This document shows, piece by piece, positions 51,480 through 60,245 of a DNA stretch of 64,000 nt. Where the stretch lies: contig NZ_FLKM01000008.1 in assembly GCF_900086585.1 (NCBI RefSeq), forward strand, positions 930,001 to 994,000, given 5' to 3'. Position numbers and translations under genes: made by a program. The notes beneath the pieces are model-generated. The model did no database searches and was not told where the DNA came from. It worked only from the letters and a program-made list of their open reading frames with translations. The first letter of the stretch is position 1. Each line of letters begins with the position of its first letter. The stretch comes from Emergencia timonensis. GTDB taxonomy: Bacteria > Bacillota > Clostridia > Peptostreptococcales > Anaerovoracaceae.

Positions 51480-51800
51480 CATGGCAAATGCATGAAGTCC
51501 TAAAATATCCCCTCCCCTTCGCTTTAAATCCGGCAAAAGTGCCTGAAACGAGCAATTTTAGGTGCATTTATGGCAGATTTCAGCTTTCAGCAGTCTCTTC
51601 CGGGAACAAAATAGCTCAAATTTGACTAAATAAAGCTTAAAAACATCTTTTTATACAGAAGATGCCTACTATATATGATTCCGGTCCATTCGCTTTTTTT
51701 ACTTTTTATGGTTAATCAGCCAAAAACAGGCTTATATTTCTCAAAAAAGTGCCTGAATTGACCAAAAAACAAGCATTTATGGCGGATTACTCGGTTCAGG
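51480..51800. repeat. Gene-free block with a 45-bp direct repeat
   Basis: No gene is visible between buk and the LysR gene. Two related 45-bp units lie 211 bp apart, at 51535-51579 and 51746-51790; each begins AAAAGTGCCTGAA and ends GCATTTATGGC(A/G)GATT. The left edge, CATGGCAAATGCATGA (51480-51495), resembles the 16-mer found at 27235 and 45453. It may be a degenerate repeat family. Confidence 0.55.
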
Positions 51801-51909
51801 TACATTTATCTTATCTTTTATTCAAGCGCTTGCCGTATGGGTACCAGCCGTCGCCTTGACTGAGGCTGCGCCAGGTGCTATATTGAGAGGAGCACTAGGA
51901 GGTGACACC

Positions 51910-52830
51910 ATGCAGTTACAGCAATTGGAATATTTCGTCAAAGTAGCAGAACTGGGCAGTCTGAACAAAGCGGCAGAGGTGTTTTATGTGACACAGCCGG
52001 CGCTGAGCAAGGCGATTCAGAACCTGGAGCAGGAAATTGGCGCTGAAGTGCTGCGCAGAACCAACAAAGGAGTGTCCATGACCGAAGACGGAAAAAAGCT
52101 CTACGAATATGCCAAGGTCATCCTGTCACATGTGGATTTAATTAGAGATATCAAGGGCAAAGATGCACTGCAGACTTTGGCAGTGGCATCCTATCCACTG
52201 ATTTCCATGTCACGTATCATCGCCGACTTCTATAACCGTCAATCGGACCGGAACGTGACTATCAGACTGAAAGAGGACAGGCTGATGCAGGTCATTGATC
52301 ACGTGTACGAGGGGAGGGATGAAATCGGTTTTTTGCTGATCAATAACTCCCAGCTGCGGGAAGTAAAGAACACGCTGAAATTTAAGGGATTGTCATTAGA
52401 AATCCTCGGACACGACACCTGGTATGCAAATGTGGGCGAACATAGTCCCTTGTACGACAAAGAACTGGTCACCATGGAGGAGCTGATTCAGTATCCTATC
52501 GTCAGGCTTCATGACGACCACTATTCCAATCTAACCAATTATCTGCGCATTGATGGGATTTTGCTCCGGGACAGCCGGAAACACATTTATGTCAGCGATA
52601 ATGCCGGACTAGTAAACGTGATGCGTCATACAGACGCTTACCGCTTCGGACCGGGTCTGAGCAACCGGGACTTTGCGGATCTCGGCATCAGAAGTATTCC
52701 AATCCGAAACTGTGATGTAGATGTGGTGGTGGGCTGGATTAAAAAGAAGTCAGCCGCGTTGAGCTTTATTGGGGAAGAATTTGTACATCTTCTGGAGGAG
52801 TGGACAGAGACAGAACTTGAAAGAAAATAG
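51910..52830 (+). CDS. LysR family transcriptional regulator
   Basis: A 306-residue LysR regulator. The N-terminal winged helix is clear: MQLQQLEYFVKVAELGSLNK, then AAEVFYVTQPALSKAIQNLEQEIG (two blocks). Residues 90-300 form the periplasmic-binding-like ligand domain. AGGAGGTGAC precedes ATG 51910. It is on the same strand as, and 246 bp upstream of, the M20 peptidase and Gate-protein operon, with a terminator between, and may regulate that operon. The effector is unknown. Confidence 0.92.
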   Translation: MQLQQLEYFVKVAELGSLNKAAEVFYVTQPALSKAIQNLEQEIGAEVLRRTNKGVSMTEDGKKLYEYAKVILSHVDLIRDIKGKDALQTLAVASYPLISMSRIIADFYNRQSDRNVTIRLKEDRLMQVIDHVYEGRDEIGFLLINNSQLREVKNTLKFKGLSLEILGHDTWYANVGEHSPLYDKELVTMEELIQYPIVRLHDDHYSNLTNYLRIDGILLRDSRKHIYVSDNAGLVNVMRHTDAYRFGPGLSNRDFADLGIRSIPIRNCDVDVVVGWIKKKSAALSFIGEEFVHLLEEWTETELERK

Positions 52831-52844
52831 AAAATGAGATGCTG

Positions 52845-52886
52845 CCGGGTGCAGATGGTGATCGATACCATTTGTACCCGGTTTTT
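52845..52886 (+). terminator. Terminator after LysR gene
   Basis: CCGGGTGCAGATGGT pairs with ACCATTTGTACCCGG (two mismatches) around a 7-nt loop, then TTTTT. Confidence 0.85.
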
Positions 52887-53075
52887 GATTTATGATTCGA
52901 CTTGCAGATGAGCGGGGGATTGGCTGGAGGCTGTGACAGATTCCGTTTGCTATAAAAATAAGTTATTACTCAGGTCGGAAAAAAGTGAATTATACAAGTT
53001 GATAGAAAATTGATAAAATTCAATTAAACAATGACGAGGCGCCCAAAGTCATGTAAAGGAAAGGATCGATACGAT

Positions 53076-54236
53076 ATGAAAGAAATTTTTATAAAGATCA
53101 ATGAATACATCGAGCAGCACCGCCGGGAGATGATTGACTTATGGGAGGAACTTGTGAACATCGACAGCGGTACTGACAATGCTGCCGGTGTCATGGAAGT
53201 CTGTACCCTCTTGCGGAAACGGATGAGTGCCGCGGACATGCAGACGAAGGTCATCGAGAGCGGGCCGGCGGGGCCGGTTTTGGTCGGCGAATGGAATAAG
53301 GAAGCGGATACTGCACCCATCGTCCTCATCGGCCACATGGATACTGTTTTTTCTGACGGCACAGCAAGAGAAAATCCGTTCCGTATTGACGAGGAAGGCC
53401 ATGCCCACGGACCAGGTGTACTGGACATGAAGGCAGGACTGGTCATTGCAATCTATGCAGTCAAAGCGCTGCAGGCTGTGGGCTACGACAAGCATCCTAT
53501 AAAGTGCATATTTGCCGGAGATGAAGAAAAAATCCATTCGCTGTCCAACGCCAAAGTGATTCTGACAGAGGAGATAAAAGGCGCGGCAGCAGCTTTTAAC
53601 TTTGAAACTGGCTATATGGATGACGGTCTGGTAGTAGGCAGAAAAGGCGGCGGAATGGCGGTTTTGACGGTACACGGCGTGGCAGCCCACTCTGGTATTG
53701 CACCTGAAAAAGGGAGAAGTGCGATCCTGGAGATGTCTCACAAGATCGTGGAGCTGGAAGGCAAAAATGATCTGGAGCGGGGAAAGCTCATCAACTGCGG
53801 CGAAATCACTGGAGGTACCAATTCTAACACTATCCCGGGAGAGTGCCAGGTGGTCATCGCCTTCCGCTTCCCATCAGTAGCAATACGTGATGAAATCGTT
53901 GCAGATATTCAGGCAGCAGCCGACTGGACCCATGTGGAAGGGACGGAGGCAAAGGCTGAGGTCAAAGCGATGATGGAGTGCATGGAAAGCACAGGCAGCG
54001 TATTGGAACTGTTTGAGCATGTAAAGCGAACGGCGCAGGAATGCGGATATGGAGACGTCCACGCCTTTACCGTAGGCGGTGTATCTGATTCAGGAATCGC
54101 TGTAACAGAAGGCGTACCGGCGGTCTGTGCCATGGGCGTCAAGGGAGAGGGAAATCATACGGCAAAGGAATTTGCTGTCGTAGATTCCCTGTTCAGCAGG
54201 ACGCTTTTGGCAGCCAGCTCGATTTATACCCTATAA
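53076..54236 (+). CDS. M20 family metallopeptidase (carboxypeptidase G2-like)
   Basis: A 386-residue M20 metallopeptidase. Metal ligands are in GHMDTVFSDG (His87, Asp89), GPGVLDMKAG (Asp117 region) and GDEEKIHS near residue 149. The dimerisation domain follows (VVGRKGGGMAVLTVHGVAAHSG), and the last histidine is in GEGNHTAKE. Relatives cleave glutamate from folates or act on dipeptides and acylated amino acids. AAAGGAAAGG precedes ATG 53076. It begins an operon with two Gate-domain membrane proteins and a small membrane protein, which probably move the substrate or product. Confidence 0.9.
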   Translation: MKEIFIKINEYIEQHRREMIDLWEELVNIDSGTDNAAGVMEVCTLLRKRMSAADMQTKVIESGPAGPVLVGEWNKEADTAPIVLIGHMDTVFSDGTARENPFRIDEEGHAHGPGVLDMKAGLVIAIYAVKALQAVGYDKHPIKCIFAGDEEKIHSLSNAKVILTEEIKGAAAAFNFETGYMDDGLVVGRKGGGMAVLTVHGVAAHSGIAPEKGRSAILEMSHKIVELEGKNDLERGKLINCGEITGGTNSNTIPGECQVVIAFRFPSVAIRDEIVADIQAAADWTHVEGTEAKAEVKAMMECMESTGSVLELFEHVKRTAQECGYGDVHAFTVGGVSDSGIAVTEGVPAVCAMGVKGEGNHTAKEFAVVDSLFSRTLLAASSIYTL

Positions 54237-54249
54237 GGAGGAAAGAACA

Positions 54250-54888
54250 ATGGAAGAGAAAAAAGATAAAATAAAGATTGGAATCGGCGCATGGATTGCT
54301 TTAATTTTCTTTATCATCATATTATCCGGTGTATTCAGAACCAGCGATACACCACTGAAAATACTGGATTTGACCAACTTAACAGGAACATTTGGACTGA
54401 TCGGCGATACAGAGAGCAATTTTATGGGAAGCGGGGGAAGCGGCGCCAAAGATGGTTTCATGGCAGGCCTCAATCTGCTGCCAGGCATCATGCTCTTTTG
54501 CGGGCTGCTGGGCGTCTTTGAACAGATGAAAGCCTTTGACGCTTCAGAAGTCGTGTTCAGACCGATTCTAAAGCCCCTTCTCGGCATTCCCGGAAGATGC
54601 GGCGTCGCTTTTGTCAGCAGCTTTAACGGCTCAGACGTGGCGGCCATCATGACCCGGGACCTCTACGAGGCAGGAGATATCACCGATGACCAGAGAACGA
54701 TATTTGTATCTTATCAATACGCGGCTTCCGCCTGCATCACCAATACCATCAACTGTGGTGCGCCGATTATCGCTTTTTGTCCCATCGCCCTTGGAGTCAT
54801 CATCGTCATCGAGTTTGTCTGCAAGCTGATCGGAGCCAACCTGGTTCGTTTGATTCTAAGACTGTCTAACAAGAAGAAAGGAGCGTAA
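54250..54888 (+). CDS. Gate (nucleoside recognition) domain membrane protein, YjiH-like
   Basis: A 212-residue membrane protein with about five helices. The conserved Gate part includes MAGLNLLPGIMLFCGLLGVFE near residue 74, LKPLLGIPGRCGVAFVSSFNGSDVAAIMTRDLYEAG (two blocks), and SYQYAASACITNTINCGAP near residue 160. It resembles E. coli YjiH, which together with YjiG lies beside isoaspartyl dipeptidase genes. GGAGGAAAG precedes the ATG, 13 bp after the peptidase. It is probably a partner of the next protein in a transport complex for a peptide or amino acid. Confidence 0.82.
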   Translation: MEEKKDKIKIGIGAWIALIFFIIILSGVFRTSDTPLKILDLTNLTGTFGLIGDTESNFMGSGGSGAKDGFMAGLNLLPGIMLFCGLLGVFEQMKAFDASEVVFRPILKPLLGIPGRCGVAFVSSFNGSDVAAIMTRDLYEAGDITDDQRTIFVSYQYAASACITNTINCGAPIIAFCPIALGVIIVIEFVCKLIGANLVRLILRLSNKKKGA

Positions 54889-54891
54889 GTC

Positions 54892-55383
54892 ATGAGCGAG
54901 AATAAACAATTAACAAAAAAACCGTCCATCATCAGCACGTTCTTAGGGGGCTGCTACAGGGGATTCGAAGTAGGCATCAAAAATATCGTTCCAGCCATGA
55001 TTTTAGGATATACTTTGGTTTATATCTTACAAGCCACCGGCGTCATGGATTTGCTGGGAAGCGTGCTGTCGCCAGTCATGGGCGTCTTCGGGCTGCCGGG
55101 GGAAGCTGTCGCCGTGCTGATTTCAGCCTTCTTTGCCAAAGCGGCAGGCTGCGGCACAGCAGCGACTATGTATGCCAGCGGCATTCTCACCATGGGTCAG
55201 GCGACCATGCTGTTTCCAGCCTGTATCCTCATGGGAACCCTCATTGGTCACTATGCCAGAATCGTGCTGGTAGCCGATGCTGATAAGAAATGGCACGGGC
55301 TACTCCTCGCCGTACCTCTTTTTGACGCAGTGATTTCACTGTTTATGATGAAAATCATTTTGACCTTTATGGGTATCGAATAG
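54892..55383 (+). CDS. YjiG family membrane protein
   Basis: A 163-residue membrane protein with four to five helices, matching the YjiG/SpmB-like Gate family. GGCYRGFEVGIKNIVPAMILGY near residue 22 and VLSPVMGVFGLPGEAVAVLISAFFAKAAGCGTAATMYASG (two blocks) are conserved. It starts three bases after its YjiH-like partner with AAAGGAG. The two may form one transporter; the substrate is unknown. Confidence 0.85.
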   Translation: MSENKQLTKKPSIISTFLGGCYRGFEVGIKNIVPAMILGYTLVYILQATGVMDLLGSVLSPVMGVFGLPGEAVAVLISAFFAKAAGCGTAATMYASGILTMGQATMLFPACILMGTLIGHYARIVLVADADKKWHGLLLAVPLFDAVISLFMMKIILTFMGIE

Positions 55384-55395
55384 GAGGGATGGACA

Positions 55396-55599
55396 ATGTC
55401 AAAACAAATCGCCCTGATCATGCAGCGGGCAGGCATGATTCTCATCGTGACCGTGATGCTGCTGGATCAATTTGTCTTTCAGATTGAAGAGGCTTTTCTT
55501 CTGACCTGCGCCATCATTTCGGCGGTACTTCTGGCCGTCTCCATCACCAGGTTAAAATACATAGAAGTAAAGAAAGAATGCCGTCAAGCCGGAAAGTAG
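55396..55599 (+). CDS. Small uncharacterised membrane protein
   Basis: A 67-residue protein with two membrane helices (residues 8-25 and 33-53) and a basic tail (EVKKECRQAGK). TAGGAGGGATGG before the ATG is a strong ribosome site, so it is almost certainly translated. It is 12 bp after the YjiG-like gene and before the operon's terminator. I recognise no family; it may be an accessory subunit of the two Gate-domain proteins. Confidence 0.65.
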   Translation: MSKQIALIMQRAGMILIVTVMLLDQFVFQIEEAFLLTCAIISAVLLAVSITRLKYIEVKKECRQAGK

Positions 55600-55604
55600 A
55601 CGAC

Positions 55605-55645
55605 AAAACAGAGTATAGGATGCCTCCATATGCTCTGTTTTTATA
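55605..55645 (+). terminator. Terminator of the M20/Gate operon
   Basis: AAAACAGAG with a short extension pairs with CTCTGTTTT around a 15-nt loop. T-rich sequence follows. Confidence 0.75.
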
Positions 55646-55713
55646 TATAATTCTTGACATACCGCCTACCGTTATATAGAATTTGTTTTAAGCTAGATTA
55701 GGAGGTACAGTAT

Positions 55714-56610
55714 TTGAAGAAGTATGCGCTGTTTTTAGTCCTTTTGGCAGGGGTTTCCTGGGGGGCGATAGGGGTCTTCGTCAAAGCGCTCAATAACTAT
55801 GGAGTTGATTCCATGCAGATTGTAGAAGCGAAGACGATAACCTCTATTTGCGCCATGGGTTTGATTATATTGTTCAGGGACAAAAGGATGTTTCAGTTCA
55901 AACTGAAACATAGCTGGACCTTTATTGGTGCTGGTATGGCGGGAGTCATTCTTTCTAATCAACTCTATTATATCACGATAAAAACCACCTCCCTCTCTGT
56001 TGCCGCCGTGCTGTTATATACGTCGCTAATTTTTATCATGCTTTTTTCTGCTGTGCTGTTTCAGGAAAAGATCACGAAGATAAAAGTGTTGTCTTTCGTT
56101 ATGGCGTTCACCGGATGCATGCTGGTCAGCGGGATCTTTGAAAACTCTGCAGTGCTCAATTTTCAAGGAATGGCAATCGGTCTCTGCTCAGGAGTAGGAT
56201 ACGCGCTTTATACTATCTTTTCCAGATATGCCATCAACTATGGTTATCCGTCTTTGACGATACAATTTTATACGTTTGTTATAGCGGCAGTTGTCGGCGT
56301 CTTTTTTACAGATTTTGGACAAATAAAAGAAGCGATGGAAGCAGACTGCATTCCAGTCGTCTTGGCTATTTTAGGCGCCGGCTTACTATCTACGACGATA
56401 CCGAGTCTGGCGTACACAGCGGGCATGCGGTACATGGACAACGGAAAAGCCTCCATTATGGTGTCCATTGACCCAGTAGTCGCAATACTGATTGGCATTG
56501 TTTTTTTCAGCGAAAAACCGACCGTCATCTCCGCTCTGGGTATGATCATTTCCATCGGAGCAGTCGTGCAGATCAATAGAACCCAAATCGAGGCTGCCAA
56601 ACAATCCTGA
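55714..56610 (+). CDS. EamA/DMT family transporter (1 of 3)
   Basis: A 298-residue drug/metabolite transporter with ten helices in two EamA repeats. LLAGVSWGAIGVFVKALNNYG is the first-helix signature and IMVSIDPVVAILIGIVFFSEKPT the late conserved block. The start is TTG 55714 with AGGAGG nine bases before. Such proteins export amino acids or metabolites with the proton gradient. It is first of three DMT genes in a row on one strand; each has its own site and short gaps lie between. Confidence 0.88.
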   Translation: MKKYALFLVLLAGVSWGAIGVFVKALNNYGVDSMQIVEAKTITSICAMGLIILFRDKRMFQFKLKHSWTFIGAGMAGVILSNQLYYITIKTTSLSVAAVLLYTSLIFIMLFSAVLFQEKITKIKVLSFVMAFTGCMLVSGIFENSAVLNFQGMAIGLCSGVGYALYTIFSRYAINYGYPSLTIQFYTFVIAAVVGVFFTDFGQIKEAMEADCIPVVLAILGAGLLSTTIPSLAYTAGMRYMDNGKASIMVSIDPVVAILIGIVFFSEKPTVISALGMIISIGAVVQINRTQIEAAKQS

Positions 56611-56719
56611 ATTCTTCGTGCGCATGTTAAATTACTAAGATACATAAAGATATTCTGAGGCTTTCATCTGATACTATGTTAGAATGTTTACAATGAATCA
56701 AACGGCAGGGAGGAAATCT

Positions 56720-57625
56720 ATGATGACGGGAAAAAACAGGTATGCGGGGGCAATCTTCATTGCGCTTTTCAGTGAGATTTTATTTGGATTGAGCTTTATC
56801 TTCATCAAAATGTGCGTCTCTTCAATTTCTATCTTTACCCTGCTGTCCTGGCGCGGCTTGACGGCTTTTGCGGCCATGACGGTTTGTGCGCTTCTGGGCA
56901 TCATAAAGATTGACTTGAAAGGGAAAAACCTGCGTCCGCTGCTGCTGCTCAGCTTTTTTCAGCCTATCTCCTATTTTGTGATGGAAACCTTGGGCATCCG
57001 TCTGACCACAGCCTCAGAAAGCGGCACCATTTTAGCCTGCGTTCCCATCGTGACCATGATTTTCAGCACCATTTTCCTCAAGGACAAACCGACCAAAAGA
57101 CAAGTCTTTTTTATGATGATGTCCGTAACGGGAGCAGTGATTATCGGCCTATTGGGAGGCTTTCAGGCATCCAGCAATGTGCTGGGGTATCTGTTTATTG
57201 TTGGCGCCATGTGCAGTGAGAGCGCTTACGCCATCACCTCGCAGAAGCTGAAAGGCTTTAACAGCGCAGAAAAAACTTATGCCATGGTTGCCAGTGGTGC
57301 CGTCGTCTTTACTGGCTGTGCCCTGGTGGAGCATACGATCAAAGGAACCCTGGCCTATTACTTAACGCTGCCTTTTACAGATACCAACTTTTTGATCTGT
57401 ATTCTCTATCTGAGCTTGGGCTGCAGTGTCGTCGCTTTTTTCTGCGCTAATTATTCCATTTCTATCATCGGTGCGACACGCAGAGCGGCCTTCGCTGGAC
57501 TAGCCACTGTGACCGCTATTATCGGCGGTGTCTTCTACTTGGGCGAATCCTTTTCAATCGTGCAGGTTATGGCCGCAGTTCTGATACTGGTTGGCGCTTA
57601 CGGTGTAAATATGAAAAGGAAGTAA
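56720..57625 (+). CDS. EamA/DMT family transporter (2 of 3)
   Basis: A 301-residue DMT transporter with ten helices. SEILFGLSFIFIKMCVSSIS at the start and ISIIGATRRAAFAGLATVTA near residue 256, then VFYLGESFSIVQVMAAVLILVGAYG form the two repeat signatures. ATG 56720 follows GGGAGG by six bases; the upstream in-frame ATG at 56684 has no site. It is only distantly like the genes on each side, so the row is not a simple recent duplication. Substrate unknown. Confidence 0.88.
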   Translation: MMTGKNRYAGAIFIALFSEILFGLSFIFIKMCVSSISIFTLLSWRGLTAFAAMTVCALLGIIKIDLKGKNLRPLLLLSFFQPISYFVMETLGIRLTTASESGTILACVPIVTMIFSTIFLKDKPTKRQVFFMMMSVTGAVIIGLLGGFQASSNVLGYLFIVGAMCSESAYAITSQKLKGFNSAEKTYAMVASGAVVFTGCALVEHTIKGTLAYYLTLPFTDTNFLICILYLSLGCSVVAFFCANYSISIIGATRRAAFAGLATVTAIIGGVFYLGESFSIVQVMAAVLILVGAYGVNMKRK

Positions 57626-57715
57626 GCGTTTTAATTGAAATGTTTTTTGCACGACTAGAAACTGCCATCTCTGCAAATAATAGTAGAGATTTTAGAAGAA
57701 AAGGCGGTTTTAATT

Positions 57716-58597
57716 ATGTGGCTTACCATTGCCGTTATCTCGACGCTGTTCATCGGTGTCTCAACTATATTATCCAAAATCGGCATCAAAGATGCGGATG
57801 CCTATGTAACTGGCGCAGTGACGAATTCCGTATTATTGTTGGCTTTCGTCGGCACTGCGCTGTTCACCGGTAAATTTGACCAGATTTCAGATATGGGTAT
57901 GTGGACTTGGATTTCTATTGCCGCCTCTGGCGCAGTGCTATCAATTTCTTGGGTCTTCTACTTTCTCGGCCTCAAAGGCGGCAGCGTCAGCGTATTTCTG
58001 GCAATTCAAAGCTTGACTATCGTAGTTTCTATGGTTCTCTGCGCTGTTTTCATCAAAGAAAAAATTACTTTATTCATGATAATCGGAACAGTAATGATTA
58101 TCACGGGAACGCTGTTAATGATGGACAGAGAAGAACTTTCGGCGTTAAAAAACAAAAAAATATGGCAAAGTGATCAGAGATGGATTCTCTTTGCGGCCAT
58201 ATCCGCTGTCCTAGCCTCTGTCTCTTACGTCATCGTCAAAGCGGACAAAGCGCCTATTGATACGAATGTCACGTCAACTTTTCGTTATATTATTGTGGTT
58301 GTGCTCCTCTGGATTATCTTCTTTTCAAAGAAAAAACAGAGCAGTTTCAAAGAAATTGCGCCAAAATGCTGGCTGTTTATCTTATTGGGCGCGGCAGCGT
58401 CAGGCGCCGGACATGTTTTAGTTTACAAAGCGCTGTTTCTCGGCAAAGCGGCAGTCATCATGACCATTTACCGCATGGGTATGGTCATATCCATTATTTT
58501 GTCGAGGATTTTCCTGCACGAAAAACTGCAGAAAAAAGGCTGGTTCGGCTTTGCACTTTTGGTGGCAGGCGTCGTGCTCTTTGCAGTGGGAAGATAA
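57716..58597 (+). CDS. EamA/DMT family transporter (3 of 3)
   Basis: A 293-residue DMT transporter with ten helices. VISTLFIGVSTILSKIGIKDAD starts the protein, FYFLGLKGGSVSVFLAIQSL lies near residue 80, and ALFLGKAAVIMTIYRMGMVIS near residue 240 is the second repeat. It resembles the EamA branch sometimes called transporter of the RhaT/YdcZ-like kind. AAGGCGG is its ribosome site. A terminator follows, so the three genes may form one transcript or separate ones; no promoter stood out in the gaps. Confidence 0.85.
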   Translation: MWLTIAVISTLFIGVSTILSKIGIKDADAYVTGAVTNSVLLLAFVGTALFTGKFDQISDMGMWTWISIAASGAVLSISWVFYFLGLKGGSVSVFLAIQSLTIVVSMVLCAVFIKEKITLFMIIGTVMIITGTLLMMDREELSALKNKKIWQSDQRWILFAAISAVLASVSYVIVKADKAPIDTNVTSTFRYIIVVVLLWIIFFSKKKQSSFKEIAPKCWLFILLGAAASGAGHVLVYKALFLGKAAVIMTIYRMGMVISIILSRIFLHEKLQKKGWFGFALLVAGVVLFAVGR

Positions 58598-58653
58598 AAG
58601 TATGCAGCGATGAAGTGGATAGGATGAATGTTGTTGTTTTTGTACAGAAAAAG

Positions 58654-58690
58654 AGAAGTGCCGATTACTATCGTGCACTTCTTTTTTCTT
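58654..58690 (+). terminator. Terminator after third DMT gene
   Basis: AGAAGTGC pairs with GCACTTCT, with CGA/TCG pairing inside, followed by six T residues. Confidence 0.85.
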
Positions 58691-58738
58691 TGTTATTGAT
58701 AGACATCGCTGCTATTTTGGTAGCATAATCGTAAGGCT

Positions 58739-59152
58739 TTATACATTGCTGGCGTCGTTTAATTCGAATAAATTGCCTTCTGGATCTCGGAAATAGGTGC
58801 AGCGCATACCCCAGCTTTCAATATACTGTGGCTCACCGAGAAACAGTACGCCCGCCTCCTTCAGCCGCAGATAGTCGCCATCCAAGTCTTTTGTAGGAAT
58901 GACTGCGGCGATTGTGTCGGGCTGCATCCTGGTATTTGGCTGCTCATACCCCTGAAACATCGGCATGGCGTTTCCTGCAAAAATAGCGAAGCAGGGCGAC
59001 GCTTCACTGCTGACCGCGAAGGAAGTGTAAGGACCGTTCCGATCACCCCAAACTGCAGTCAATCCAATTTTCTCTGTGTAAAAATCAAAGCATTCTCCAT
59101 AATCTTTCCGCACCAAAATACGAATCGTCGTTTCATCAAATTTCATCTCCAT
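58739..59152 (-). CDS. VOC family protein
   Basis: A 137-residue single-domain vicinal oxygen chelate protein. TIRILVRKDYGECFDFYTEKIGL starts the fold, VIPTKDLDGDYLRLKEAGV begins the second repeat, and CTYFRDPEGNLFELND ends it with the metal-type glutamate. ATG 59152 and ATG 59146 are both possible; AAAGGA lies upstream. It follows the AraC gene by 44 bp on the same strand and may be its target. The substrate is unknown. Confidence 0.85.
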   Translation of the reverse strand: MEMKFDETTIRILVRKDYGECFDFYTEKIGLTAVWGDRNGPYTSFAVSSEASPCFAIFAGNAMPMFQGYEQPNTRMQPDTIAAVIPTKDLDGDYLRLKEAGVLFLGEPQYIESWGMRCTYFRDPEGNLFELNDASNV

Positions 59153-59196
59153 CAATTCCTTTCTGTGTTGCTTAAATTTCTGACTCTATTATAGAT

Positions 59197-60030
59197 TTAA
59201 AATTTTGCAATTTCACTGTAAAAATCGGACATCTTATTTCGATATTCTTGTGGCGTAATACCACATACCATCCTAAAGTCCTTTACAAAGTGAGAAACAT
59301 CATAATAACCTAGTTTCTCACAGATGCGGGCTAACGTATTGGTGCTTTCGTTCAGAAGCTGAATTGATTTGTTGATTCTCACCAACCGTGAGAAGGATTT
59401 CATACTCATGCCGAGATATAGATTAAAGAGTCTGTTCAGGTGGCGCGAACTATAGAACGCCTGATTTGACAGTTCTGTCGAAGTTATGATGCCTTCCGTT
59501 TGAATGATTGTCTTGACGGTTAGGGAAAGCTCTTCCGGATATTGAAACCGAATACTAGCAACCAGGAATTTCTCAAGAGCTGGCAATAATTCATCCACAG
59601 ATGAGGTATTAGTGAAAATACGCCGTATTGTCTGATCGAGTAAATCATCTACGGATGAGAACGGCAGAATTTTATCTGTCAGTTCCTTCTGACTAATGTT
59701 AGAAAATGGATAGAATCCCGCTGGCTGGAATTCAATAATAAATATGGCGCTGCATGTATTGGCAATATCGCCTACTCTCTGCGGTTTTGTAGTTGGACCA
59801 AATAAGAAGCTATGGAGGCCGCTGGTATCTTTAAACAGCACAAGCGTGACACTGCCGTGGGGCATAATGGTATAATTGTCTGAAATACCAGCCTCCCTTG
59901 GGAAGGAGATGGTAAAATTAGATAGGAAATTTCTGAGCGGTTCACAAGGTAATAAATAGACGAAACCCTCTCCTTCAATGAGTTTTGTCCTGGATTCAGA
60001 TATGTCTTTTAGACTTTTTCTGCTGATCAT
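59197..60030 (-). CDS. AraC family transcriptional regulator
   Basis: A 277-residue AraC regulator. The N-terminal sensor (residues 15-130; YTIMPHGSVTLVLFKDTSG, IFIIEFQPAGFYPFSNIS) is of the DUF6597-like type, and the C-terminal domain has two helix-turn-helix motifs: the first in STELSNQAFYSSRHLNRLFNLYLGMS (two blocks) and the second in LARICEKLGYYDVSHFVKDFRMVCG with ITPQEYRNK. GAAGGAAAAG precedes the ATG. It is the first gene of a unit with the VOC protein and is divergent from tRNA-Val. Confidence 0.9.
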   Translation of the reverse strand: MISRKSLKDISESRTKLIEGEGFVYLLPCEPLRNFLSNFTISFPREAGISDNYTIMPHGSVTLVLFKDTSGLHSFLFGPTTKPQRVGDIANTCSAIFIIEFQPAGFYPFSNISQKELTDKILPFSSVDDLLDQTIRRIFTNTSSVDELLPALEKFLVASIRFQYPEELSLTVKTIIQTEGIITSTELSNQAFYSSRHLNRLFNLYLGMSMKSFSRLVRINKSIQLLNESTNTLARICEKLGYYDVSHFVKDFRMVCGITPQEYRNKMSDFYSEIAKF

Positions 60031-60073
60031 ATTCTCTTTTCCTTCAGGATCATAAAAAAGTTGATAATTGTAC

Positions 60074-60103
60074 TTGTCATTCCGCTACTATCTGTGGTAA
60101 AAT
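60074..60103 (+). promoter_or_regulatory. Promoter of tRNA-Val
   Basis: -35 TTGTCA (60074-60079), 18-bp spacer, -10 TAAAAT (60098-60103), 13 bp before the tRNA 5' end. Confidence 0.65.
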
Positions 60104-60116
60104 GTATGAGCGAAAT

Positions 60117-60192
60117 GATTTGTTAGCTCAGCTGGGAGAGCGTCTGGGTGACAACCAGAAGGTCGGCGGTTCGAGCCCGCCACAGATCACCA
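60117..60192 (+). tRNA. tRNA-Val (GAC)
   Basis: A 76-nt cloverleaf with encoded CCA. Acceptor GATTTGT pairs with ACAGATC (one G-T). The D arm contains TAGCTCAGCTGGGAGAGC. The anticodon stem TCTGG/CCAGA closes the loop GTGACAA, with anticodon GAC. The T arm is GGCGG TTCGAGC CCGCC. A is the discriminator base. GAC reads the valine codons GTC and GTT. Confidence 0.93.
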
Positions 60193-60202
60193 CATAGAGT
60201 TG

Positions 60203-60245
60203 AAAACGCAAGACTTTGAGTAAATTCAGTCTTGCGTTTTCTGTT
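60203..60245. terminator. Terminator after tRNA-Val, overlapping the racemase 3' end
   Basis: AAAACGCAAGACT (60203-60215) and AGTCTTGCGTTTT (60228-60240) form a perfect 13-bp stem around a 12-nt loop. The right arm covers the stop codon and last codons of the convergent racemase gene, so both transcripts may end here. Confidence 0.85.

Noticed and set aside
53139..53741. Antisense ORF of 200 codons opposite the M20 gene
   Set aside because: Shadow frame; the sense gene has all metallopeptidase motifs.
55714..58597. Three DMT genes as a recent tandem triplication
   Set aside because: The three proteins differ throughout and the gaps between them are unrelated, so they are at most old paralogues.
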